Below, piece after piece: positions 34,588-45,899 of a DNA stretch of 64,000 bases; the first letter of the stretch is position 1, and each line of letters opens with the position of its first letter. Origin of the DNA: Paraphaeosphaeria minitans (lineage: Eukaryota > Ascomycota > Dothideomycetes > Pleosporales > Didymosphaeriaceae); NCBI GenBank assembly GCA_015832175.1, contig WJXW01000001.1, positions 310,001-374,000 on the forward strand. Reading direction: 5' to 3'. Position numbers and translations under genes: made by a program. Below the pieces are notes generated by a model that saw only the letters and a program-made list of their open reading frames with translations, did not search any database and was not told where the DNA came from.

Positions 34588-35780
34588 AATCGAGCGGGCG
34601 GCGCCGCATGCATCTTGCGAGCTGGCCTGGTGTCGTGGCTCGGCGTGGGATGCTCTTCCCTCCGATCCAAGTGCGCACGGGCCCCGCAGCATCACTTCCA
34701 AGACCCAAACATCTTCGCTCCTCCTTCGCATCTATCTCGACTAATATTGCGGGCAACAGACGACTCGAAATCTTCACGCTGCATGAGTGAAGGCGTGCAT
34801 GCTCACTCATATTCTTCCACGGCTTGCGCTTGATGGCGTGTGCCATACCCAATAGGTAGGAAAGAACCTCGCCTTCAATCACCCGAGTTGCGACCCAAGC
34901 GAGTTTTCAGCGCAGAGAATTACACTCTTTGTATCGGATAGGACGTCCGCAGGTATCGTAACCCTGCGACGTCTATTGCTTCAGTCTCGAAATTGACACC
35001 CCTGCATCTGATAGGCGACGGCCTTGCAGATTACCCACGGGATTGTACGGTACGGTACCCAGCAGGAGAGCATCAACCAAGATGTTCAAGCACAGTGGTC
35101 AGAGACTGGGGTGAAGGTAAAGACGGCTTGGCATTTTGCTGTTCTGGCATTATTCCCGCGTCGCAAGAATACCTGTTGCCTCCACGTTCTCCTTTCCAGT
35201 TCGGACCCAGATGTTCATGCTCGCATCCTACCATAGCGTTGAGATGGCAGTGAGCCGCACCTCTGCCACCAAGCAAGTTGGTGGCCAGCTCCTGCCAACA
35301 GACAATCCCTGAAACCGGAGTATCGATGTGAGACAACGTGGGGTAGCGTTCTTTCTACGCGCGCTTCCGCCCGATGGCGATGATGGCGAGACATGCGCGT
35401 TTGCAGAAGCAGTGTTCATACTGATCCAGATTTGTTGACCCTCGAGACCTCATCTACAATGAAAACACGATCAATTTATACGGACATGCTTGCCACTTCT
35501 CGATCATGGTTCCTTTTCTGCATGCATTCACTCCGCAGACACGTCTCTGAGTTGCTCGCGCGTCGTTATGCTTGGACCATGTTTCCTTTTTCCGCGGTGC
35601 CCAATTTGGGTGATAAGCATACGGCTCAGTGCACCCTTTCTCTAAAATACTTTTGCTGAATCCTTCAATACGGCGGGGGTACATGATAACGCTCTTCTAT
35701 TTCGTGGAGACCTTGTGCTCCGAGAATGCCATTAAAAAACCTAGCATTCCTCCATAAAGAGCAACGCTGCTGGACTGACC
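34588..35780. other. Divergent promoter spacer
   Basis: This region separates the divergent starts of mdm1 and the GPCR gene. Short frames on both strands have no recognisable product. No repeats or TATA element stood out. Confidence 0.5.
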
Positions 35781-37243
35781 ATGATGGACACTGGAGAACT
35801 GGACCAGTTCGCTAAAAGGGCGGTGTTGTCGGCACCAGCATCTCCTCACCAAATACAGATTCTTAACCAGGTTATTCTGGCAGTGTCGGCCCTGAGTATA
35901 ACCGGCGCAGGATGGATCGTGCTAAGCTTCTGTGTTAGTTCACGATCAGTACTGCAAAGGCCATCGCGACGCATGCTGATCGATCGTAGTTGTTCAAAGA
36001 AGTGAGGACGTTCCGGCACCAGTTGATCCTAGGGCTCGCGATATCAGACTTCTTCATGGCCGTCAACTTCCTGTCATCGTGCGCGGCGAATTTGAGCGGG
36101 TACGGTATCGGCAAGCATCAGGCGTTCTGCAGCTTCAATGGCTTTATGACCCAGTTCTTTGTGGTGCAGAGTAAGTTCTACACTGCTGGTTCACACGTGT
36201 GGGCACTGCATTGTCACTCCTCGGGAATCACAGGGTACTCATACCTTACTCGAGGCACTGCATATTCAATCTTGAACAACTGCTGAAAGTTACAGCCGAC
36301 TACTGGGTCATGACCATTGCGATCTGCACGTTTCTCATCCTTGCAAACTACAAACACCAGTCGAGCTGGATACATGAACATCGAATCCTGCTATGGTGTG
36401 TACCATGGTGTCTTTCCATACTATGGGCTGCGCTCGGTGTCGGACTAGATGGCTACAGTAACATAGGAGCCTGTAAGTGATTACTATACTACCATATCGA
36501 CATGCGCTACACTTGCTAAGCTGTCGAAGGGTGCTGGTTCGGCTCAGATAAGACCAGACTCCTCGTCAACTTTGTACCCAGATGGGTCATCATCATCGCC
36601 ATGCTCGGCCTCTACGTCCATCTGTACCGCATCATCTACCGTGCACACGAGCAGTTCATTTCGTTCCAAGACGAGAGCTCATCGCATGGCCCTCACGGAA
36701 TTTCATCGGAAACCAGGTTCTCGACGCGTCGCATAGGCCACCCTTCAACATCCATGCACATAACAAGTAAAGACGGCACGATAGAGATGGAGCCACACGG
36801 GACTGGTGCGGTGACGAACGGGCAAACACATCTAGGGCGTCCGAGTAATGTGCTAAAGAAACTGGCCAAGCAGATGATGTACTATCCGCTTGCATATATG
36901 GTGATCTGGACGATCCCAGCGTCTATACGGATATATCAGAGTGTGACTGGCGTGCCAGCGCCTTTTGGCATTGCTACTGTGGACAAGGTCAGTCCCGTGT
37001 GAGACACTGACGGATTAAACGACGCTGACGAAGGCACAGACTTGCATCGTGATCCAAGGCTTCGCGGACGCCATCATCTACGGCTTGAACGAGTCGTCGG
37101 AGAGCGTATGGCGCAACAAGTTTCGCAAAACACCGCCGACGGCTCCTGCGCCCATGCACGTGAAGGTCGAGCACGAGATTTGCGTCGAGCGTCTCTCGAC
37201 CATACAGACGAAGAGTGGAAGGAGTTCTGTGCACATCGTATGA
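35781..37243 (+). CDS. cAMP receptor-like G protein-coupled receptor
   Basis: Five exons (35781-35933, 35990-36170, 36296-36472, 36521-36987 and 37040-37243) give 393 residues. All junctions preserve the frame. Seven hydrophobic helices can be placed: near residues 24-51, 60-80, 95-128, 140-165, 175-205, 285-312 and 325-345. The third helix is formed across the second intron (FFVVQ to TDYWVMTIAICTFLI). The loop between helices 5 and 6 is long, about 80 residues, hydrophilic and Ser/Gly/His-rich. The order and spacing match the CAR/Git3-like class of fungal receptors, plasma-membrane proteins that signal through heterotrimeric G proteins, often in nutrient sensing. The ligand is unknown. The short cytosolic tail ends at 37243. 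Confidence 0.9.
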
Positions 37244-37441
37244 GTGCCTGTAAGGTCGGGAGGCTTGTCCGATTGCACATTCAAGGTGGTCGGACGATTT
37301 GCGTTCGTTACGGTCAGGGTAACAAGGAGGCACCAGTGTATTTTGCACTGCCCCGGTGGCAGTCATCTCGTATGAATATGAAGGATAGACGAGATGCCCT
37401 TGGAGGAACTGGCAGTATTCCAACTGTATAGTAGAAGGGGG

Positions 37442-37504
37442 CCTGATTTTAGTAGACGAGGATCTGATTTTAGTATAGGTGGACCTGATTTTAGTAGGTA
37501 CCTA
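37442..37504 (+). repeat. 21-bp tandem repeat, three copies
   Basis: Three units start at 37442, 37463 and 37484, exactly 21 bp apart. Each begins with a near-identical 13-bp core (yCTGATTTTAGTA) and ends with a variable 8-bp part. They lie about 200 bp after the GPCR stop codon. Confidence 0.85.
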
Positions 37505-37519
37505 GAGGAGGGCCTGAGC

Positions 37520-37552
37520 TAGGTAGGTATGCCTAGACTTCGTACCTACCTA
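37520..37552. repeat. Inverted repeat, TAGGTAGGTA / TACCTACCTA
   Basis: Two perfect 10-bp arms (37520-37529 and 37543-37552) flank a 13-nt loop. They could fold as a hairpin in the transcript. The arm sequence recurs elsewhere in the window's spacers. Confidence 0.7.
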
Positions 37553-37720
37553 TGGACTTGAACGGCAACTGCCATGCAAGTGAGGCGAAAAGAACATGGT
37601 CACGACGACGACGCCATGTTCCGTGACACCAGCAAGGCTCACGCTCATGCATGGTCCCGAGTAGGTAGTGGTTGCCACACACCTGATCCAAGGTGCAAGG
37701 CCCCTGAAAGCGGTTACTTG

Positions 37721-37742
37721 GGTAGGTACCGGTAGGTACCTA
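37721..37742. repeat. Doubled GGTAGGTACC with palindrome
   Basis: The 10-bp motif occurs twice back to back (37721-37730 and 37731-37740). The second copy runs into TAGGTACCTA (37733-37742), a perfect palindrome. It lies about 180 bp before the Ric1 start codon. Confidence 0.75.
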
Positions 37743-37921
37743 GCTGCCGCGTCCAGCCACGCGCGGTGCACGCCCCACTCAGTTCCCCCACGTCAATTCA
37801 CCATCTGTCGCGTCACAGCCACGGAACCCTGCATTCGAGCTCATCGAGGCTCTCCACACACGCCATTCTTCACCGTGGAATGGGCCCGCCCAAATGCAGC
37901 CTTCAGTTGCGATAGTGCGCC

Positions 37922-40900
37922 ATGACGTATTGGCCCATCTCCTCGCCCTCCGTGTTCGCGGCCACCAAGGAGACGAGAAGCAGAGCCACAGCCGTGTCCC
38001 ACGATGGCGCCGATGACGCGCCCGACAGCTCCGTGGCCGACTCGGAGGAGCGCACGAAGAGCGAGATATTGGAAAAGTCAGAAACAGGGGATGGGGTAGG
38101 AGAGAAGGGCATCGAGGCGCACTTGCATTCACCAACGCCCACCGGAGGCGAGCATGTTGCCGAAGATGACATTACGGGCGACATGCTGGCCATCAATGTC
38201 ACCAGGAGCGGCCATATGTTCGCGACCATAACGCGGTCCACGTTGACCATCTGGCAGACCAAGGCACGTCTGTGAACCCATGCGCCTGCCCTCCTGCTAA
38301 TGCGCGAACAGCCCACCGCTGTGCTTGCCTCCGTCCTGCGCTCCGATAGCTCGTTGAGAACATACGGCCCCAACGTGAACATTCTCCTCCGCCCCGACTC
38401 GCAAATCTTCGTCGTGCAGACCGCACTCGGCTATCTGATCACATACTCGCTCGCGACAGACCCCTCCTCGCGCGTGTACAAGACTCAGTTCACGCACACC
38501 AGCGTCGGGCATGCCCGTAACAAGAGCTCCGTGAGCGGCTTCAAAATGCCCCGCCAACATGATCAGAATGCGGGACCGGGCGAGGGCAGCGGCATCAAGG
38601 AGGCTAGTCTTAAATTCCGCATGGTGATTAGAGTCGATGCCGGCATTGCGCGGGCGCTCGCGCTCGACGATGAGCTCATCGTGGCTACGACCAAGCCTGC
38701 CGCCGTTCAGTGCATCAGATGGGCTCCCGATAGCAGCGGGAGCCAGACGAGCACCGAGCTTCTGAGCCGCATGCCCTGGCTCGATAAGAATGTCGCTGTG
38801 GGCGACATGATACATGACCGGCCCATGAATTTGTCCGCCTGGATCACGCGAGACGGCAAGGCGTATGCTGTGCAGAGGCTTCCACCGAATACGCTGCAGG
38901 ACGGAAAATCGCATCCTAAGCTCTTTCGAGGCTACGCATTCCACAGCCCGGAGAAGAGGGAGGAACATGGTGCTAAAGCCGCCATCAATGCGCGCTTCTC
39001 ATTGTTAGCAATTGGTTGCGAGAACGGCGAGGTACATGTGTATACAGCAAAGGACTACAAAGGCGACATCCCCCTCTCGCATAAGCTGAAGCCGAATGCA
39101 ACGAGTACTGGAAAATTGACCGTCTTGGCATACTCTCCCGACGGGTATTGTCTCTTCGCAGGTTACGAGAACGGGTGGGCTATGTGGAGCGTGTATGGTA
39201 AGCCGGGCGCTACGAGCTTCACCACCGATAGGACTGTGTCCGCAACCAACGGCGAGGGATGGCTGCTCGGCATCAAAGACGCTTTCTGGATCGGCGGCGG
39301 AGCAGAGCTGTTGCTTTTGGGGCACAAAGACAACCGGCTCTTTCTGCTTGAAATGGCTCGTAGCGCAGTCACAGGGTGTTTCTCCTCAGCCAATGTATCG
39401 CGTTCCCTGATGCAGACTAGCACTGGCTTCATGATGTATCGTGGCTACGAACTGTCAGATCTCACGACTATATCTGCAGACGTCTCCTTGTGGCATCATG
39501 TCCAGGTCCCATCTCATTATCTCGTGGACCAATGGCCGATCCGGTGCGCAGTCATCTCAAACGATGGCAGATACGTCGCTGTGGCAGGGAAAAGAGGACT
39601 TGCTCACTACAGTGTTAATAGCGGTCGGTGGAAGACGTTCGACGACCCGTTTGTGGAGAATGAGTTTACGGTCCGCGGAGGCATGTGCTGGTTCCAACAC
39701 GTGCTCATCGCAGCCATTGAAGCCCAAGACTCACATCAGGTAAGATCCCCAGGTCGTACTCACCCCAGGGTCGTCTAATGTGTTGTTTACAGATTCGCAT
39801 CTACTCCCGCGAGCAGGCACTCGACAACGACCACATTATGCACATTCAGCATCTACCCGCGCCAATCGTATTAATAGCCCCTTCAGGCGAGGATTCCCTT
39901 CTAGTCTATACTTACGAGAACATTCTATATCACTATGTAATTGGCGTTACGAACGCTACAGTCACCTTGGTTCAAGTTGGCCAGATAGCTCTACATGGCA
40001 TCATACGCGCACCGCCACGAGTGCGTGCGCTCAGTTGGATTTTGCCTGAAGAACAAATACGTACGTCCTCCCAAAATGCCCTCCAAACATAAGCTAACAA
40101 CAAGCAGACAACGGCGATCCATCGCAAGATGTGGCTGTGGCAACCATCCTCTTTGCCGTGGACGGTAAACTCGTCCTGCTCCAACCAACGACGACCGAAG
40201 GCGGCGAACTCAAATACGAGATGCGCATCATTGCTCAAAACGTCGAGACCTACGCCCTCATGCGCGACCACCCTGCCTTCGGGCTAACCATGCAAGACGA
40301 CTCCTTACCGCCTAGCCCCTCTGCAGGGCTCGCGATCGACAACGTCCATGGTCACGATCTCCGCGACAGCCTCTGGTTCTTCGACGGTCACGATGTCAAG
40401 GTCTGGATTGACATCCAAGACGTCCTGCGCACCGCGTCCGCCGAGCTCGGCCGCGAGCTCCCCTCCCCCGTCGCCATACCCGTTGACTTCTACCCGCTCG
40501 CCAGCCTCCTCAACAAAGCCATCATCTTCGGCGTAGAGAGCGACCTTGTCCAGCGCCGCGACACCTCCTTCGCGCACCTCCGCTTCACCACGCGGACCCA
40601 CCTCTTCCTCCCCGCCCTCCTTCGAAACCACCTCGCGCAGTTCAACCACCCCGCTGCCCTACATCTGAGCCACCAATATACATCCCTCGCGTACTTCCCG
40701 CACGCTCTCGAGATCCTGCTCCATGAAGTCCTCGACGAGGAAGTTGATTCCCATCCCGCGCCGGAACACGCACTCCTCCCCTCGGTCCTGTCTTTCCTCG
40801 CGTCTTTCGCGTCCTATCTTGACATTGTCGTCCAGTGCACGCGCAAGACGGAACTCCGCTCCTGGCGCACGCTCTTCTCGCACCTGCCCCCGCCAGAAGA

Positions 40901-41384
40901 GCTCTTCGAAGAGTCTTTACAAAAGGGCAGCCTCAAGACGGCAGGCGGGTATCTCCTCGTGCTGCACACGTTCGAAGGGCTGCGCTCCACGGGGGATCAG
41001 GTTGTTCGTCTGCTGCAACGCGCGAAGGCTGAGGGTGATTGGGAGCTTTGCAAGGAGTTAGCGCGGTTTTTGATGGCGCTTGATCCCGAGGGGGCGACGT
41101 TGAGGAAAACGCTCGAGATGGTGGAGTTGAAGTCCCCCACGGTGGAGGGGGGTCCAACGGCATTTTCGTTTGAGACGGCGAGACTTGGTGTTCCTAGGAG
41201 AGGCCGCCGGGCTAATGGCGGGGAATGGGGACTGGATTTGCGCTCGGGAAGGAGAGTAGTGAGGGAGAGAGTAGTCGGGAGAGGAGTCCGGGGAGTGCGG
41301 TCAGTCCGGGGGAGAGTGCGGTCAGTCCGGGGGAGAGCGCGGGAGGGAGAGGCTATTTCGACCCTTGAACGGGCAGTAACGTAG
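37922..41384 (+). CDS. ric1: Ric1, subunit of the Ric1-Rgp1 Rab GEF
   Basis: Four exons (37922-38263, 38312-39739, 39793-40060 and 40108-41384) give about 1104 residues. The first intron must start with GC (GCACGT...ACAG) to keep the frame and yield the conserved WQTK-PTAVLASVLRS junction. The N-terminal 680 residues form WD40-type beta-propellers. Ric1-type blocks include YGPNVNILLRPDS and KLTVLAYSPDGYCLFAGYENGWAMWSVYG. The helical RIC1 domain follows at about 830-1000 (HLSHQYTSLAYFPHALEILLHEVLDEE). With Rgp1, yeast Ric1 activates the Golgi Rab Ypt6 for retrograde transport. The C-terminal 50 residues are Arg-rich and contain a 21-bp tandem duplication. Another frame there reads more naturally, so the extreme C-terminus is uncertain. 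Confidence 0.92.
41295..41336 (+). repeat. 21-bp tandem duplication in the Ric1 tail
   Basis: Two identical 21-bp units lie end to end (41295-41315 and 41316-41336). They read VRSVRGR in the annotated frame and SAVSPGE in another frame. Confidence 0.8.
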
Positions 41385-43265
41385 CTCTCATACAGTTGCA
41401 AATCAAAACTTGTCCGAGGTATTATTCCTCATCGTTTTTGAGAATAGCACCTCTTACCCGAGTAGCTCAGTTGAGGTTGACCTTCGAATTAGCCTTGCGC
41501 CTTGCTCTACGAGTATTTAGCAGCTGAGACGGTCCTCGTACGCCGTACCACGTCACAGGAACGCCCCGCATCCATCCTCGCATCTAGCTCTGGGCGCTGC
41601 AACAGCACAGTTTCAGCTGGGCAATTGGCCGAGCTAGGATGGTTGTCTACCGTGACAGCCCTCCCGGCGAATTCGCCTCGGCGCCGATGAATTGACCAGC
41701 TGGTAGTGTTCCGATTGGCGTTTCTGTGCCGTTTCAGCTAGGCGGAATTGCACCATCAAGCTGGTAGTATTGTGGTTGGAGTTTCCTTGGGTGCTCAGCT
41801 CCCAGGAAGATCTTCAATTCGTGTTCCGTGGCATGAGTGCATGATCAACCGGGAGCAGAGGACACCATGGACATGCATTATGGTTCAAGGGAGATTGATA
41901 GTGCATTTCGGAGGTCCACCAACGGGACTCTTGGTGATATGTTGGGCGGCAAATATGCTTGGTGCATAAAAAGGAAGTATTATACACAGGTTGGAGGCCA
42001 GTAGCCTGGTGGCCTGATACGAGTATTGCAGACAAGCTCGGTACCATATGAATAGTGGTAACACACAAACACGGAACGACTTCAATCATATCAGCTCATT
42101 ACGTAAAGCCTGCGTCCATAGTATTGCCTTCCAAGTCTTCCACGGGGATGCTACCATGTTAGATCTATTACAGCTCGAAGTGTTTAGTGCCATCCATCCA
42201 TCTGGAGGGCAGGGCGTGGCAGGGCTGAGCATCTTGATGACAAGGGTCACTGATAGGTTGGGCTACCGATGCGTACAGGGCCTCGCTGCACCGCTCTTCG
42301 GGACGCAGCTGGCGGTGTGGAACCCTGTGTGGCGTCTGAGGGGGCTGCGTGTGGGCGATCGGGTGTCAGCACGTCACGTGTTGTGTGACAAGTACTGCGC
42401 ATTCTACCTAGGATTAGGTAGGAGCTGCAGTGTAGGTAAGAACTCGATCTGTTCAGCATTGAAGAAACAGATTCGAGTAACTTGCCTTCTTTGATCACTT
42501 CAGGTAGGTAGGTAAGTATCGAACGCTCCATCACCTCGTCTCTGCGCAAGCCCCCAGATCCTCACTGGCACAAAGACACAGACAATCCCTCGTTCGTGGC
42601 CCCTTTCCCTATTCAGAATGGCGCCTCACAAGATCCAAGCTGCATGCTGTCTATCTGCCGTGCTCCCTTGCGATTAGAAGCCAGGTGGGTAGGCGGAGGT
42701 GCAAGGGCGACACTGCCACCCTCACCGTTACCTACCCTACGAGCCCCAACAACGCACCGCGCCTCCAACCGTCTCTGCGCTATGCATGCATGACACACGA
42801 TGCGAGGCCTCGTATTCAGATCTGGCGGAGGCCGCTCCCGCCTATATATCAGGCAGCGAGGCATGGGGTCGGCTAGGTAGATAGGTATGTGCACACTTGA
42901 GTGAACACCGACTTGACAGACGCCAGTTCATCATCCACTGCTCCGAGAGAATAGCAATCAGCCTCGCGTTCTTGGGTGCGCAGATTCAATGATATTGAGC
43001 CCATTGGACATTTCGCCTGCCATGACGGACGCCTCCCATCTGCCCCTCTGCCGTCCTAGCGCGTATGCACCCGCATCCTTGTCGCCAGCCCTATCCGCCC
43101 CGAATCCGCAATATACCTGGTTGACTGGGAGCAAAAAGTGTACGCACACTTCTCACAGCTTCTGCGTTTCCTTCATTCCTGTAACATAGATGGTGCAATC
43201 TTGTTCAGCTGAGCATGTGAAGACTAACACGCGCAGGTTCGCGGGTACCTGGACTTCGGCAGTCA
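41385..43265. other. Long repeat-bearing spacer, no supported gene
   Basis: Short frames (up to 148 codons) have no family match. The region contains an imperfect 45-bp direct repeat near 41697-41801. Several TAGGTA-type motifs occur, for example around 42405-42440, 42503-42518 and 42868-42886. The last part is the promoter side of the TF-domain gene. Confidence 0.5.
41697..41801 (+). repeat. Imperfect direct repeat, about 61-bp spacing
   Basis: Two roughly 45-bp segments begin with (C/A)AGCTGGTAGT and end with (T/C)CAGCT. They start near 41697 and 41758 and share intermediate blocks such as GGTTTGG-like and GTTTC runs. Divergence suggests an old duplication. Confidence 0.5.
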
Positions 43266-45110
43266 ATGTGTCCACCAAATGTATCCAATGAACGACATGG
43301 AGGACAGGATGGATTGCTGTTCATCACGGGGACGTCGCTGGAGGATTTCAAGTCGAGGAAGAATATGACGAGCGTGCGGAAGAAGGCCATGGGGAGTTAC
43401 TTGAAGGAGAAGCCGAAAGCGTCGCAGAAAGAGCAGCAGAGTGCAGGTAGATGGAGCACTGACTCGGCAAGCTCGCGGGCGAGCGTTGGGAGTGACCAGA
43501 AAGATTTCATTTCGAATAGCGAGGCGATCATGCTCATGACTGGGGATGGGAGAAGGAGGAAGTCGTTGCAGACTACGGCGATTACGAGCAGTCCGGAGAG
43601 TATACGACGGACACCGAAGTCGCAGGTCTCGTGGCTGCCGAGAATAACCATGGATGCTGTTCTGCCCAATGCTCCCATCGTCGTCCCGTCCCGTACGGGC
43701 GTACCTCTGCCGTATGACGAGACTTCGCCAAAGCCGTTCCAGTCCATAGGCAAGCCGCTCGATCCGTTCCGCACCATGTTCCAGGCGAGCCATCCACTGG
43801 TGTCGGTTGAAGAGCTCAAGTTCCATTGTTCACGGGCTTTCGGCACGAAGGCAATGGGCTTGCACTGGATACCTACGCTGGTCAAGTCTCCGCACGCTTT
43901 CCTGAGTACGCTGTGTATTGCGTCGGCGCATTACGACGCTATCAGCGAGAGAGCGATTGAGAGCGTGCAGACACTCGCGCTGCGGCAGGAGGTCATGCAT
44001 TTGATCAGTCAAAGTCTACTCAATTCAGAAACGCGCGGTGATGATTACAACGTCGTTGCACTCACGCAATTGATCGCGAGCGAGATCATCGCAGGTGAAG
44101 GCATGACTTTGGACTTCCACGAGACCGGCATAGAAGCCGTGGTACGGCAAAGAGGGGGATTGGGGAAACTCGGCGTAAACGGGCGTTTGGCAACGACGCT
44201 GTCCTGGGTGTCCTTGGAATCTGCCATCCTCCGCGAAGAAAAGCCGCGAACACAGTACGTCGTGCACGCTTCAGCAACATCTACACGGAGCTACCTCAAC
44301 ACGGCCACCATCCCTGAATCCCCGCTATACTGCCCGCGCAGCGAGTTCGAGACCATCAAGCGCTCATCACGGTGCTCGTCACAGGCAAAGGATATGCTGA
44401 AGGACATGCGCATAATGATGGATATGTTCCTGCACGAGACAAAGCAGAACCGCCACAGCTCACTTTCACTGAAAAGCATGCGCAAGAACATCACAACGCA
44501 GTATCCACCCGTCTCCGAGCTCCAGAAGAAAGCTTCACTGACGCCGAAAGACTGGGGATATGAAGCAATTCGAATAGCAGCGGTACTAACGTCAACTGCG
44601 ATATCACAATGGACGCCACTATCCGAAGCCCTCGCGTCCGTCGCCGAGATAGAGCGATCACGGACCTCAGAAGCTCTTCCACCAACGCCGCCCACCGACG
44701 CCCTCGACCGACAAGACTCCCCCCTCGCCCTGTCCCAAACAAACCCCTTCGCCTTCATCCCCTCCTCTCCTACCTCCGTCCGCCGCCCCTCCAGCCCTAC
44801 CACTGCCCTCCTCAAGCATTTTCAAACCACCCTCACCCGCACCAACCTTTCCGACTGCTGGGCCGATATGGCTGGCGTGCTGCTTTGGGTCTCCCTTACA
44901 GCCGGCGCCGCGAGCCGCAGGGTTGACAGCAGGGTGCTGCGGAAGTGGTTCAAGGCACTGGCGCTGAGGGTGAGTATCGTGCTGTGTTTTGAGCATCCGG
45001 AGGCGATGTGTGCGAGTTTGTTGAGGATGGGTGATTTGGTAGCGGGTGTGGGCGGGGATTGCGAGAAAGTGAGGGAGGATAATAGGGGGAAGAGGAGGGG
45101 GAGGGGGTAG
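43266..45110 (+). CDS. Fungal transcription-factor-domain protein without zinc cluster
   Basis: A single 614-residue frame starts at the ATG at 43266 (MCPPNVSNERHGG). Near residue 20 it has FITGTSLEDFKSRKNMTSVRKKAMGSYL, the opening block of a large ascomycete family annotated as Fungal_trans_2/DUF3468-like proteins. The middle (about 170-330) shows typical helices: an HCSRAFGTKAMGLHWIPTL-type block, LSTLCIASAHYDAI and LTQLIASEIIAGE. No Zn2Cys6 cluster is visible, so DNA binding is not implied. Such proteins are common near or apart from zinc-cluster factors and their function is unknown. A short upstream exon cannot be excluded; frames at 42989-43189 look like leader rather than coding. A (GT)n run and a T16 tract follow the stop. 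Confidence 0.82.
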   Translation: MCPPNVSNERHGGQDGLLFITGTSLEDFKSRKNMTSVRKKAMGSYLKEKPKASQKEQQSAGRWSTDSASSRASVGSDQKDFISNSEAIMLMTGDGRRRKSLQTTAITSSPESIRRTPKSQVSWLPRITMDAVLPNAPIVVPSRTGVPLPYDETSPKPFQSIGKPLDPFRTMFQASHPLVSVEELKFHCSRAFGTKAMGLHWIPTLVKSPHAFLSTLCIASAHYDAISERAIESVQTLALRQEVMHLISQSLLNSETRGDDYNVVALTQLIASEIIAGEGMTLDFHETGIEAVVRQRGGLGKLGVNGRLATTLSWVSLESAILREEKPRTQYVVHASATSTRSYLNTATIPESPLYCPRSEFETIKRSSRCSSQAKDMLKDMRIMMDMFLHETKQNRHSSLSLKSMRKNITTQYPPVSELQKKASLTPKDWGYEAIRIAAVLTSTAISQWTPLSEALASVAEIERSRTSEALPPTPPTDALDRQDSPLALSQTNPFAFIPSSPTSVRRPSSPTTALLKHFQTTLTRTNLSDCWADMAGVLLWVSLTAGAASRRVDSRVLRKWFKALALRVSIVLCFEHPEAMCASLLRMGDLVAGVGGDCEKVREDNRGKRRGRG

Positions 45111-45167
45111 GTGTGTGTGTGTGTGGTGGAATGCTGCCGTATCTTCCTCTCTTTTTTTTTTTTTTTT
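45111..45167 (+). repeat. (GT)n microsatellite and T16 tract
   Basis: An alternating GT run of about 16 nt directly follows the stop codon. A run of 16 T residues occupies 45152-45167. Both are simple-sequence tracts in the 3' region of the TF-domain gene. Confidence 0.85.
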
Positions 45168-45899
45168 GGCTTTCTTTGAGATTACACAGGCGGACTTGTG
45201 GCTTGGCTGGCGTTGGTTTTGCGGGCATCTGTGGGCTTTGGGTGGTGCACTGCAATTGGATACCTTGGGATTGGCTTGGGCGGTTCTGCATGATTGCTGG
45301 AGTATCAATTCCGTGAAATGGACAGGTTCCGGCTTCGTGAGGCCGGATATCTACCCTCACTGACTTCTCGCTCGTGCTACCATTTTCTTCCAAAGCTAGG
45401 TGAATGTGTGGCGGTGGAAGGAATCGTGTGCTCGATCCAACGTGTGCGAGAAGTAGGGAGAGCTGCCGTTCGTTTGGAAAAAAGATGTACTCAGAGTACT
45501 AATAAGTAAGAACACTCTATCCTTACTACCACATGAATACGCGATGTGGAAAGCCTATAGTGGAGGGAACAGTAAATCTGTGATCTTCATTTCTGTTTAC
45601 CTAGAGCAGGTGCTGTCATTGACAGAGTGGACAGAATAAGCAATGCCGCTGCGAAAATGCCGATATCAAGTAGAGTCTCTGGGAAATTTGTACCTGTGGT
45701 ACCTCGTAGGATGTGGTCTCAACGAATCACCCCTTCCAGCCTAGCCCGCCCAGCTACGGATTTTCATTCGCTCACCACCATCTGGATGCATACCTACTCC
45801 ACCACACCATCCCATCCATGCACATCCCACCGTCCACATACTCTTCTCCCCCTTCTCCCACACCGTCAAACCAGACATAGGCCGTAGAAGCCGTCACGC
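45168..45899. other. Intergenic spacer
   Basis: Only short frames are present and none matches a family. A GCAGGTGCTGTCATTGACAG sequence near 45607 loosely resembles the short repeats found after 46740. Confidence 0.45.

Larger units (their letters stand above)
37244..37921. other. Repeat-bearing spacer between GPCR and Ric1 genes
   Basis: The spacer holds a 21-bp tandem repeat, a TAGGTAGGTA inverted repeat and a doubled GGTAGGTACC motif, each listed separately. No coding frame beyond 90 codons is credible. Confidence 0.6.

Noticed and set aside
42048..42494. 148-codon plus-strand frame
   Set aside because: No domain; overlaps TAGGTA repeats in a non-coding spacer.
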